From assembly GCF_022879595.1 (NCBI RefSeq), contig NZ_CP084267.1, positions 62,001 through 126,000 on the forward strand: a DNA stretch of 64,000 nt, read 5' to 3'. Positions within the stretch are counted from its first letter, which is position 1, and every line of letters begins with the position of its first letter. The stretch comes from Caballeronia sp. Lep1P3 (GTDB taxonomy: Bacteria; Pseudomonadota; Gammaproteobacteria; Burkholderiales; Burkholderiaceae). Of the stretch, positions 1 to 7,457 are shown in pieces. The notes below the pieces were generated by a model. It saw only the letters and a program-made list of their open reading frames with translations. It was not told where the DNA came from and did not search any database. The position numbers were made by a program, and so were the translations under genes.

Positions 1-397
1 GCTGGAACTTGCGGAATTCATTGTTGCGCAGCGCGAGCGAATTGCGCGAATCCTCGTCGGCGCTGAACGAGCGAAGGACGTGGTCCGCGTTGCGGAACGA
101 ACTGGCGGCGAACATCGCGGCAAGCCAGCGTTGAAAGAGCATCAGGCGGCCGATGCCGTGATCGGAAATGGTGAATTTCGGGTCCGAGACGAGCGCGGTG
201 ATCGCCGATGTCAGGCGCGTCAGCAGATGGTCGTCCATGATGTCCTGCGCTTCCGCGGACTGGGCCCAGGTGTCGACGTCCATCAGAACGCCGTAGTTTT
301 GATCGATCTTATTGAGCAGTTCGAGAAGCATTCGGCTCGCCTTCTCGTGTTCGCGGCGATAGCAGAAATGTTCAAACTTTGCGATGCTGAATTTCAT
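1..397 (-). CDS. Hypothetical protein, cut by the left window edge
   Basis: The gene reads leftward from an ATG whose first base is at 397 and runs off the window, so only the first 132 or so residues are visible. An AGGA ribosome-binding site lies about 8 bases before the ATG. The protein begins MKFSIAKFEHFCYRREHEKA and is mostly helical in composition, with a central stretch of about 40 residues (LTRLTSAITALVSDPKFTIS) and no signal peptide or membrane segment. I do not recognise the family. The frame has no stop through the edge and shows normal high-GC third positions, so it is probably a real gene. A 13-bp element shared with the exoprotein upstream region lies 112-124 bases before its start, which suggests joint regulation (inference). 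Confidence 0.6.
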   Translation of the reverse strand, partial: MKFSIAKFEHFCYRREHEKASRMLLELLNKIDQNYGVLMDVDTWAQSAEAQDIMDDHLLTRLTSAITALVSDPKFTISDHGIGRLMLFQRWLAAMFAASSFRNADHVLRSFSADEDSRNSLALRNNEFRKFQ

Positions 398-505
398 CTT
401 TCGGTTCCTGGTGGATTGATCCAACGCGCCGTTTGCCGTTCACGGGTGACTGCGGAATTGCTTTAGCGCTGACAGGAGAAAGATTAAGGTTTCGGCCTTT
501 CCCGA

Positions 506-525
506 CGAATAGAAGAAGTTCTAAA
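506..525 (-). promoter_or_regulatory. Shared upstream element, copy 1
   Basis: On the minus strand this reads TTTAGAACTTCTTCTATTCG. The 13-bp core GAACTTCTTCTAT (509-521) is identical to a core at 2136-2148, and the flanks are also alike (TTTA versus TTTC in front). Both copies lie upstream of leftward genes. This could be a regulator site or part of a promoter; the role is inferred. Confidence 0.4.
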
Positions 526-554
526 TTTGCGGCGGCCCTGTGGAGTGCGGACAT

Positions 555-582
555 AAAAAAAGCCCGGCGCGAACGCCGGGCT
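555..582 (-). terminator. Rho-independent terminator of the short exoprotein gene
   Basis: Read on the minus strand: a 9-bp GC-rich stem (AGCCCGGCG pairing with CGCCGGGCT), a 4-nt loop and then a run of T. It sits about 56 bases after the stop codon of the gene ending at 638. Confidence 0.85.
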
Positions 583-637
583 TGGGTGCTGCTTCGATTC
601 ACACGATGAGCGTGCTACCTGCTCACCGCGTCAATCA

Positions 638-1855
638 TCAGGCGCGGCCGCCTGCGTCCGCCACCGTGGCGGCGTGGGGAACCGCCATGCCCGGCTTGAG
701 CCAGCCATGCGACTTCACGACATACGGCTTACCGTCCTTCATGCCGCTTTCCGTGTAGAAGAACTCGCGCGTTTGCATGTTCACCGACAGGTCCGCCTTC
801 GTCTCCTTCTTCTCGTCCTCGAACGTGTAGTGCTTCACGCCGTCCGCGCCGTCGCGGTACGCCAGGTGACGCGACAGGGCGCCCGAGTGCGTCAGCAGAT
901 CGACGTCGGCCGTGTCCGCCGCCAGATCGATCGACACTTGTTCGACCGTCGCATCGGCCCAGAACGTTGCATCGCCCAGTTCCAGCGTCAGCGGCTGAGC
1001 CTGATCCAGATACATGTGCATCGCGTTCTCGTAGATCAGATACGACAGGCCGCCCGCCACACCGAGACCGCCGACCACTGCCGCCGCCGTGCCGCCCGCG
1101 GACGAGCCGCCATGCGAACCGCCGCCCTGGCCGTCGGTGTTGCCACCGTTGTCGGTGCCGTTGCTGTCACCGCCGTTGTCGGTGCCGTTGCCGTTGCCGT
1201 TGTTGTCGGTGCCGTTGCCGCCGTTGTCCGGACGGTTGCCGCCACCACCCGTATGGATGATGTCGCCGTTGTCGATCACGTTGACCGTGCCGTTGCCGTC
1301 GGTGTTGTACGTGCCGTTGTCGTCGATCACGCCGCTGCCGTTCGTCGAGCCGACGTTGACCACCGCGCCCTTGCCGAACAGCACGCCGTTGGCGTTCTGA
1401 ATCAGCACTTGACCGTTGGCGAGCAGCGAGCCCTGAATGTTCGATGCACCGGCACCCGTCACGCGGTTGAGCGCCTGCGCTTGCGCGTTCGGCTGATTGA
1501 ACTGCACGGTGTTGCCCGCGCCGACGTTGAACGAATTCCAGTCGATCACGGCGCGCTGGCTGCCCTGATTGATGGTCATCGTGTTGGTGTTCTGCGAGAT
1601 CGACGCCTGACCCGCCGTGACCTGGCCGCCGGTCGGCAGCGCTTGCGCGAAGCTCACGCCGGGTTGCGTCGCGAGAATCGCGGCGGCGAATGCCGTCATC
1701 GCCGAGACGACGCCGAATGCGCCTTGTCCAGACGACGCTGCGGAAGAAGCCGAGCCTTCGCCCGGTGCTTTACCTTGACTGACCACGTTTTCCGCGACAG
1801 CCACCAACATACCAAGACGCTTGCTGAAGACGCGGCGATACCGATTCTGGTTCAT
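638..1855 (-). CDS. Short ESPR-type exoprotein with a truncated haemagglutination-activity domain
   Basis: This 405-residue protein begins MNQNRYRRVFSKRLGMLVAV, the extended signal peptide region typical of two-partner-secretion exoproteins and large autotransporters, followed by a hydrophobic signal near residues 45-72. Residues about 75-180 match the start of the filamentous-haemagglutinin TPS domain (INQGSQRAVIDWNSFNVGAG, then NANGVLFGKGA). In place of a long beta-helix there is a Gly/Asn/Asp/Thr-rich repeat linker (about 205-245), a short hydrophobic segment (about 250-270) and a C-terminal region of about 130 residues that I do not recognise. Family members are usually above 1000 residues. 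The start was placed at the ESPR methionine; an upstream in-frame extension lacks support. No TpsB gene is adjacent; the only TpsB in the window is 52 kb away. Secretion to the surface is inferred. Confidence 0.8.
   Translation of the reverse strand: MNQNRYRRVFSKRLGMLVAVAENVVSQGKAPGEGSASSAASSGQGAFGVVSAMTAFAAAILATQPGVSFAQALPTGGQVTAGQASISQNTNTMTINQGSQRAVIDWNSFNVGAGNTVQFNQPNAQAQALNRVTGAGASNIQGSLLANGQVLIQNANGVLFGKGAVVNVGSTNGSGVIDDNGTYNTDGNGTVNVIDNGDIIHTGGGGNRPDNGGNGTDNNGNGNGTDNGGDSNGTDNGGNTDGQGGGSHGGSSAGGTAAAVVGGLGVAGGLSYLIYENAMHMYLDQAQPLTLELGDATFWADATVEQVSIDLAADTADVDLLTHSGALSRHLAYRDGADGVKHYTFEDEKKETKADLSVNMQTREFFYTESGMKDGKPYVVKSHGWLKPGMAVPHAATVADAGGRA
1129..1236 (-). repeat. Low-complexity NGTDNGG-coding repeats
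   Basis: Degenerate tandem units encoding variants of NGTDNGG and NGN within the exoprotein linker. The third bases are mostly G/C and the units are near-identical, so this tract could change length by slippage. Confidence 0.6.
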
Positions 1856-2352
1856 GAGATAGACAAGAAAATAAGGAAGTGAGACGTTCCGCGTTGACGA
1901 TTCAACGGCGGTCCAATGCGCTCTGCTGAAAGCCCGGCAAATGAAGTCCGGTGGAGAACTGAACGCGTTGGCAACCTGGATTCGATGGCGCCCTGGCAAT
2001 CTGCTGGCAAGGCTCGACGTTCTGACTGAGTCGGTTCATGCACCGCTGATCTGAATCAGCTCGCTGACTACCTGGCCGGAACCTGCTTTAACGAATCCAC
2101 GAGACGCATAGTAGAAACCCGCATCGCCGGCCCATATAGAAGAAGTTCGAAACTCGACGCACGCCGGTTGCGCCGGACGCGGGGAAAGCGTAGTGAGGCG
2201 CCCGAGCCCCTGCCGTGGCGCGGCGCGGAGCCGGCTCGCGCCCGATGCAAGGCGCGGCGGCGAAAAGAAAATTTGGAACGTTCCCAACGAGAACAGCGGC
2301 TGGCGATGACTGCCGGCTCACGCGTCGGGACCGGGCGGCGGGCGGCGGGCGC
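1856..2352. other. Non-coding upstream region of the short exoprotein
   Basis: About 500 bases with no convincing gene. It lies between the exoprotein start (1855) and the end of the response-regulator gene (2353). The left part is comparatively AT-rich and the shared element sits at 2134-2156, so the exoprotein promoter is probably here. Open frames crossing it are short and have no homologous motifs. Confidence 0.5.
2134..2156 (-). promoter_or_regulatory. Shared upstream element, copy 2
   Basis: Minus-strand core GAACTTCTTCTAT at 2136-2148, identical to the copy at 509-521. It is preceded by TTTC and followed by AT. It lies about 280 bases upstream of the exoprotein start, and a weaker relative lies before the response-regulator pair at 3865-3886. 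Confidence 0.4.
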
Positions 2353-3042
2353 TTATGCGCTGCAAACCTCGCGGGCCGCGCGCGAACGATCGAGAGACAA
2401 GCCCCGGTCCGCCGCGAAGCGATACAGCTCCGCCTCGCGCGAGAAGCCGAGCTGCCGGCACGCGTGCTGGCGTCGCGCGCTGATCGTGCTCTTGCCGCAG
2501 CCGAAGACACGGGCGGTCTCGCTCACGCTCAGGCCGCATAACATGAGGCCCGTCACTTCCATCTGCCAACGGGTGAGCGACGCAAAGCGGCGCAAGTCGG
2601 GTTGCGCGTTGAAGTCCGCGAGCGCCGAAGCCGCCGCCGCCGAGCGGTAACGCCTGCCAACCGCCAGTTCGCGCACCGCGGCCAGCACCACCTGCATCTC
2701 TTCGCGCTTGTTCACGATGCCCGCGACACCGCGCTGCGCAAGGCTCCCGACGAGGAACGGGTCGTCGAACTCGGTGTAGACGAGAAGCGGCAGCAGCGGA
2801 TACATCGCGGAGACCGAAGCGAGAAAGCGCCATCCGTCGAGCGCGCCGCCGGCGGGCATCGAATAATCGGTGACGACGACATCGCAATGGCCGCGAGCGA
2901 GCAGCGCCATGAGTTCCGACGGATTGCTCACCGCACCGAGCACCTCGAAGCCCGCGCCTTCCAGCGCATGACGCAAGCCGCATACGACGAGCGGATGATC
3001 GTCGACGATGGCGACGCTTATTTTTCTGGTCAACATAGGCAT
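2353..3042 (-). CDS. LuxR-family response regulator, second of a tandem pair
   Basis: This 229-residue protein has an N-terminal receiver domain (acidic pair in VAIVDDHPLV, phospho-acceptor Asp in VVVTDYSMP, conserved Thr in VYTEF, Lys in VNKRE). A C-terminal LuxR/RcsB-type helix-turn-helix follows (LTRWQMEVTGLMLCGLSVSE onward). It is a close paralogue of the gene just upstream; whole blocks such as LDGWRFLASVS and EFDDPFLVGSLAQRGV are identical. The start at 3042 was chosen because it leaves a receiver of normal length; a second ATG lies two codons in (3036), and neither has a strong ribosome-binding site. It starts 20 bases after its paralogue, so the two are probably co-transcribed. No sensor kinase is adjacent. 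It probably activates or represses nearby genes, perhaps the exoprotein (inference). Confidence 0.85.
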   Translation of the reverse strand: MPMLTRKISVAIVDDHPLVVCGLRHALEGAGFEVLGAVSNPSELMALLARGHCDVVVTDYSMPAGGALDGWRFLASVSAMYPLLPLLVYTEFDDPFLVGSLAQRGVAGIVNKREEMQVVLAAVRELAVGRRYRSAAAASALADFNAQPDLRRFASLTRWQMEVTGLMLCGLSVSETARVFGCGKSTISARRQHACRQLGFSREAELYRFAADRGLSLDRSRAAREVCSA

Positions 3043-3062
3043 GTGCTCACGAACCGATAGCC

Positions 3063-3740
3063 TTACGCGGGCCGAAGTTCGCTTCCCGACATCGAGCGGT
3101 CGAGCCAGAGCCCGTGCCCGACCGCGAACCGGTACATCTCCGATTCGCCCGAGAAGCCGAGCCGCCTGCACGCTTCGGTGCGCTGCGCGCTGATGGTGTT
3201 GACGCGCCGCTGCAGCAGCCGGGCCGTCTCGCAGACGGTCAGTCCGCACAGCATGAGGCCCGTCACTTCCATTTGCCGGCGCGTGAGCGCGAGGAAGCGC
3301 TTGTACTGCGGCAGCGCGCCGAACGATTTGAGCGATGCCTTCGCGATCGGCGACAGATAGCGGCGCCGCTCTGCGAGGCTGCGCACGGCGGCCAGCACTT
3401 CGTCCATCTCGTCGCGCTTGCTCACAATGGCATCGACGCCCCGCTGCGCGAGGCTGCCGACGAGAAACGGGTCGTCGAACTCCGTATAGACGAGCACGCC
3501 GAGATCCGGGAATTCGCTCGATACCGATGCAAGGAAGCGCCATCCATCGAGCGCCCGATTGCCCGGCATCGAATAATCCGCGATGACGACATCGCAGGGT
3601 GAAGACTTCAACAGTTGCAGCAAGTCCGCTGCGCTCGACTCCGCGCCGACGATATCGAAGTCCGCCGCTTCCAGCATCTTGCGAAGTCCGCATAACACGA
3701 GCGGATGATCGTCGACAATGGCAACCTTTGTTTTTCGCAT
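3063..3740 (-). CDS. LuxR-family response regulator, first of a tandem pair
   Basis: This 225-residue regulator has a receiver domain (VAIVDDHPLVLCGL, phospho-acceptor Asp in VVIADYSMPG, Thr in VYTEFDD, Lys in VSKRDE) and a LuxR-type helix-turn-helix (ALTRRQMEVTGLMLCGLTV). The ATG at 3740 has a very strong ribosome-binding site, AGGAGGTGAT, 5 bases before it; a GTG three codons upstream overlaps that site and was rejected. It heads a two-gene unit with a paralogue. All receiver residues needed for phosphotransfer are present in both copies, so both should be phosphorylatable. A weak relative of the shared upstream element lies 125-146 bases before the start, which would be consistent with autoregulation (inference). 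Confidence 0.88.
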   Translation of the reverse strand: MRKTKVAIVDDHPLVLCGLRKMLEAADFDIVGAESSAADLLQLLKSSPCDVVIADYSMPGNRALDGWRFLASVSSEFPDLGVLVYTEFDDPFLVGSLAQRGVDAIVSKRDEMDEVLAAVRSLAERRRYLSPIAKASLKSFGALPQYKRFLALTRRQMEVTGLMLCGLTVCETARLLQRRVNTISAQRTEACRRLGFSGESEMYRFAVGHGLWLDRSMSGSELRPA

Positions 3741-3864
3741 CCTTATCACCTCCTGACAGGCTCACGTCTCACGCCAGCGCTTTCGGCACCGCTCGCCTGA
3801 GCGCGTTCGCCGGATGCATCCTCGCGTGAATGTCATTGAAAGATAAAGGCGGGGTTCAACCCGT

Positions 3865-3886
3865 CATATAGAACGATGTCGAAAAC
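3865..3886 (-). promoter_or_regulatory. Possible third, weaker copy of the shared element
   Basis: The minus strand reads TTTTCGA, then ACATCG, then TTCTATATG. It keeps the ends of the element at 2134-2156 (TTTCGA and TTCTATATG) but the centre differs. It lies upstream of the tandem response regulators. The match may be chance. Confidence 0.25.
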
Positions 3887-4068
3887 CCTCGGCGCGGCGT
3901 CGAGCGGTGCATCCGGTGCGCGATGAGAAGGGGATCACACGCCAAAAGGGCGCTGTCCATAGAAGGAGTTGCAAGTGCGCTCGTCATGCCGACGCATCGC
4001 CCGTTTTTTGTTCGACTTGTGCCGGGGCAAATGCGTCGTGGCCTGCTCGCGCGATACGCGCTACGCGG

Positions 4069-6408
4069 TCAGGCGGGCAGCGCGGATGCGAGCGTCGCGG
4101 CGTTTCTGGCCGGCCATGCCATGAGCCAGTCGACGAGTTTCGCCGGCGGCAAGGGCCGGCTCAGATGGTAGCCCTGCGCGAGATCGCAGCCGAGCGCTTT
4201 CAGGCGCAGCATCATCTCTTCGTTCTCGACGCCTTCGGCCACCACTTTCAGCCCCATGTTGTGCCCGAGGTCGATGGTGGAGCGCACGATGGTCTCGTCG
4301 TCCTTATGGTGCGCCATGCCCATCACGAAGGACTTGTCGATCTTCAGTTCATGCACCGGCATGCGCTTCAGATACGAGAGCGACGAATAACCGGTGCCGA
4401 AATCGTCGATGGAAAGACGAATGCCGAGCGCGTGCAGTCGATCCAGCGTCTCGATGGCGTGATTCGGGTCGTCCATGATCGCGCTCTCGGTGATCTCGAT
4501 CCAGATGCAATCCGGCGCGACGCCATGCTTGTCCAGCAGACCTTGGAACGTCTCGGGCAGCGACGACTGGATCAGTTCGCGCGCCGATACGTTCACCGAG
4601 ACCGCGAGTTCGATCCCTTCCTTGCGCCACGCCGCACATTGCGCGATGGCCTTGTCCGCGACCCAGCGTGAAATGGCCTTGATATAGCCGGTCTGTTCCG
4701 CGAACGGAATGAACTGGTCGGGCGGCACGAAGCCGCGCGTCGGATGATCCCAGCGCACGAGCGCCTCGACGTACTTCACGCGGTTCGTCGCGAGATCCAC
4801 CTTGGGTTGATAGTGCAGCGTGAGCTGATCGTGCTCGACGGCCTGCCGAAGCTCGCTCATCAGCGATAGACGCTCCGCGCTGTTGTGATCGTGGCGCTCG
4901 TCGTAGACCGCATAGCCGAGATTACCGCGCTTGGCGACATACATCGCGATGTCGGCGCGGCGCAAGAGCACGTTCATGTCGCTGCCGTTATGCGGATACG
5001 TCACGATGCCGATGCTCGCGCCGACATCGACGAGTTGCCCTTCTATCGTGATCGGCTCTTCGAGCGCGCGCAGCATGCGCGCTGCAATCGTGCGCGCGCA
5101 CGCGAGATCGTCGCCCGGCAGGAGCACCGCGAATTCGTCGCCGCCCAGACGCGCGACGGTGTCGGTCTGCCGTTGCAGCGCGTCGCGCAGGCGCGTCGCG
5201 ACTTCGCACAGCAGCATGTCGCCGATCGGATGCCCGAGCGTGTCGTTCACGAGCTTGAAGCGGTCGAGGTCCATCATCATCACGGCGAGCGGGCTGCCGC
5301 TGCGCGCGGCTTCGGCGATCGCGCGTTGCAGGCGGTCGTTGAAGAGCGCGCGGTTGGGCAGGCCCGTGAGCCGGTCCATATAGGCAAGCTCGGTGATGCG
5401 CCGCTCGCGCTCGACGATGCCTTCCTGCATCTGATTGAACGCGCTCGCCAGTTCGCCGATCTCGTCCTGATGGCGAATCTGGATCGGCCCGGAATAGTCG
5501 CCATGTCCGACGCGCCGCGAGAATTGCGCGAGCGCCGCGATGGGCCGCGTGACCGAGCGCGCCGTCAACATGCTGCCGACGATGGATACGATCACGCCGA
5601 GAATCGTGATGAGCAGCAACGCGGACTGCAGGCGATGAAATGGCGCCAGCGCCTGAATCAGCGAGCGCTCCAGCAGCACGGCCCCCGTCCGGCCCTCGGA
5701 GTGCAGGCGCAAAAGGCGCGTGGCGTAGCCGTCGTCGGCGAGTTGCTTTTGATCCTTGAGCTTCGCAAGCGATTCGGGCGGCAGCGAACTCGCGAGCACG
5801 CCCCACTGTCCGCGCTCGTCCACGGCCACGAACGACACGTCGAGCGATGTCAGCGAACTCATCTCGCGCGCGAGCATGTCGTCGATGGCGAAGCCCATCA
5901 CCACCCACGCGATCACGATGGGCGCCTTCACCGGCACCGCGACGAGCTGATACGCCTTGCCGCCGATCATGCCGAACGACGACGCATCGCCCTTCTTCGC
6001 CACCGTCCGGATGAGGTGCGGAAACGGAAACGCCATGCCTTCGTGACCCGCGCCGCCGCTATCGGCGATCAGCTTGCCGTCGAGATCGACGAGCATCACG
6101 ACATCCGCATGAATGCGGTCGCCGTGATTCTGCAGCGCCGATTCGACCGTCCTGCTGTCGTGCGTCGCCACGGCCTCGCGAAAGCCGAAGTCCGACGCGG
6201 CCACGCTCGCCGCCTGCGTCAACTGCTGGCTATTGCTGCGCAGCACTTGCCCGAAGACGCGCTCGGCCACGGACAATTGCTCCTCGGCGTTTTCGTGCGC
6301 GTTCTTGAGGATGACCGAATTGATGACGACATACGCCGCCGCCTGCGCGACGAGCATCAGCACGACGAACACGAGCGCGATACGCGCGCGCAGGCTGTGC
6401 AGGCGCAT
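4069..6408 (-). CDS. Membrane GGDEF-EAL cyclic-di-GMP enzyme
   Basis: This 779-residue protein makes and/or degrades cyclic di-GMP. It has a transmembrane segment at about 7-29, a periplasmic sensing region (about 30-258), a second membrane segment (about 260-283) and a HAMP linker to about 335. The GGDEF domain (about 343-500) has an intact GGDEF at 422-426 and an intact RxxD inhibitory site (RQTD, 413-416). The EAL domain (about 520-765) has EAL at 548-550, EITESAI and IDDFGTGYSSLSYL, so both activities look possible. The ATG at 6408 lies one base after the stop of the upstream gene, indicating translational coupling. As the last gene of the operon with three exported proteins, it probably reports a periplasmic condition sensed with their help (inference). 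An upstream in-frame extension overlaps the previous gene and was rejected. Confidence 0.9.
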   Translation of the reverse strand: MRLHSLRARIALVFVVLMLVAQAAAYVVINSVILKNAHENAEEQLSVAERVFGQVLRSNSQQLTQAASVAASDFGFREAVATHDSRTVESALQNHGDRIHADVVMLVDLDGKLIADSGGAGHEGMAFPFPHLIRTVAKKGDASSFGMIGGKAYQLVAVPVKAPIVIAWVVMGFAIDDMLAREMSSLTSLDVSFVAVDERGQWGVLASSLPPESLAKLKDQKQLADDGYATRLLRLHSEGRTGAVLLERSLIQALAPFHRLQSALLLITILGVIVSIVGSMLTARSVTRPIAALAQFSRRVGHGDYSGPIQIRHQDEIGELASAFNQMQEGIVERERRITELAYMDRLTGLPNRALFNDRLQRAIAEAARSGSPLAVMMMDLDRFKLVNDTLGHPIGDMLLCEVATRLRDALQRQTDTVARLGGDEFAVLLPGDDLACARTIAARMLRALEEPITIEGQLVDVGASIGIVTYPHNGSDMNVLLRRADIAMYVAKRGNLGYAVYDERHDHNSAERLSLMSELRQAVEHDQLTLHYQPKVDLATNRVKYVEALVRWDHPTRGFVPPDQFIPFAEQTGYIKAISRWVADKAIAQCAAWRKEGIELAVSVNVSARELIQSSLPETFQGLLDKHGVAPDCIWIEITESAIMDDPNHAIETLDRLHALGIRLSIDDFGTGYSSLSYLKRMPVHELKIDKSFVMGMAHHKDDETIVRSTIDLGHNMGLKVVAEGVENEEMMLRLKALGCDLAQGYHLSRPLPPAKLVDWLMAWPARNAATLASALPA

Positions 6409-6409
6409 G

Positions 6410-7027
6410 TTATTCGGGCGCTTTGAGTTGCAACGCGAACTTCGCCGCGCTATCCGCCGCGACGCTGAGCTTCTGCATCGGCTGCGCGTTCGGATCGGCT
6501 TGCCGGTAGTGCCATGCAATGACGCGGTACGCGTCGGCGGGCAGGTTCTCGATGGTCGCCGCGCCTTTCGCGTCGGTCTTCGCGAACCACGGCGTATCGA
6601 CGATCAGCAGATACGCCACCATCTCGTCGTGAATGTTGCAGCCCATGACCACGAGGCCGGGCTTGTCGAACACGACGGGGCTCGCCGGAATGCCGTGATA
6701 CAGATTCAGCTCGAAGCGCTTGGGCGCGGAGAAGGAATAGACATCGTGCTCGATGTTGTCCTTGTTCGGGAACGTGACCGACGCGCCCGTCTGCACCACC
6801 GAAACGAGCGGCACGAAACGCCGCTTCACCTGGTCGATGATCGCGCCGGCGGGCTTCGTCGCGGGCGCCTTGCCGGCGGCGGGCATCGCATAGACGATGG
6901 CGTCGGGAACCGGCGCACCTGTCTGGTCGACCACCTGCACGTGAACGCTCGCCGCCTGCGCAAGCGATGCCGCGAGCGACGCCGCGAGCGCGAGAAACGG
7001 CAACAAAAAATAAGCGGGCTTCGTCAT
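6410..7027 (-). CDS. Exported cupredoxin-like protein (often annotated methylamine utilisation protein)
   Basis: This 205-residue protein has a signal peptide (about 1-25, ending LAQAAS). A plastocyanin/azurin-like fold follows: VTFPNKDNIEHDVYSFS holds a likely copper-ligand His, and VVMGCNIHDEMVAYL holds a Cys-x2-His in the usual CNIHD loop. The C-terminal part looks like a carboxypeptidase-regulatory-like beta sandwich (TIENLPADAYRVIAWHYRQA). Such proteins are often labelled methylamine utilisation, but no methylamine dehydrogenase genes are near, so that role is not supported. The start codon overlaps the stop of the globin gene by 4 bases (ATGA), and its stop is one base from the next gene. 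Copper binding in the periplasm is inferred from the motifs. Confidence 0.8.
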   Translation of the reverse strand: MTKPAYFLLPFLALAASLAASLAQAASVHVQVVDQTGAPVPDAIVYAMPAAGKAPATKPAGAIIDQVKRRFVPLVSVVQTGASVTFPNKDNIEHDVYSFSAPKRFELNLYHGIPASPVVFDKPGLVVMGCNIHDEMVAYLLIVDTPWFAKTDAKGAATIENLPADAYRVIAWHYRQADPNAQPMQKLSVAADSAAKFALQLKAPE

Positions 7028-7455
7028 TCGCGGTCCTGTATGTCGCGGTACATCGGCGCGAGTTTGGCGAGGAGCTTGTTCTGCGCGTGAAAGGGCACGC
7101 CGTTCTTGTCCATCGCGGCCTGAAGGTCTTCGACGAGCGCATCGAACGCGGCGCGGTCGATGTTCTGCCCTTCGTGCGTGCGCCGCATCGGGCGGCCGGT
7201 GTAGACGCACGGGCCTTCGAGCAGCACGCAGAATTGCTCGACGATCTTGGTCTTGATGCGCTTGATCGGCGCGTTCTCGAAGTACGGCGCGGTGCGCGGA
7301 TCGGCGATCACGTTCGCGTACATATCGTCGACGATACGTTCGAGACCGGCTTTCTCGCCGAACTGGTGGTAAAGCGTGTCGTCGCCCGCTTGCGCGCTCG
7401 CGCACGTCAACGCGGCGAAGCTCAAGAGAGCGATGGCGGCATGGCGAATCTTCAT
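7024..7455 (-). CDS. Exported truncated haemoglobin (group I-like)
   Basis: This 143-residue protein has a clear signal peptide (MKIRHAAIALLSFAALTCASAQA) followed by a truncated-globin domain: LYHQFGEKAGLERIVDDMYA, then DPRTAPYFENAPIKRIKTKI, a Cys in VEQFCVLLEGPC, YTGRPMRRTHEGQNI and ALVEDLQAAMDKNGVP. The His in RRTHEG is the likely proximal haem ligand. Most truncated globins are cytoplasmic, so the signal peptide is notable. It follows the DUF3034 gene with a 2-base gap and overlaps the next gene by 4 bases. It probably binds oxygen or nitric oxide in the periplasm (inference). The ATG at 7455 was chosen because it gives a perfect signal peptide. Confidence 0.87.
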   Translation of the reverse strand: MKIRHAAIALLSFAALTCASAQAGDDTLYHQFGEKAGLERIVDDMYANVIADPRTAPYFENAPIKRIKTKIVEQFCVLLEGPCVYTGRPMRRTHEGQNIDRAAFDALVEDLQAAMDKNGVPFHAQNKLLAKLAPMYRDIQDRE

Positions 7456-7457
7456 CG

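Noticed and set aside
674..1882. Long open frame opposite the short exoprotein
   Set aside because: It is Arg/Val-rich antisense reading of a GC-rich, repetitive gene and has no motif or ribosome-binding site.
4885..6426. 513-codon open frame on the plus strand
   Set aside because: It lies fully opposite the GGDEF-EAL gene, whose domains are certain; its composition is the Arg/His-rich pattern of antisense frames in GC-rich DNA.
6410..7027. Methylamine utilisation role
   Set aside because: The label attaches to the family, but no methylamine dehydrogenase or accessory gene is near; only the copper-type fold is supported.
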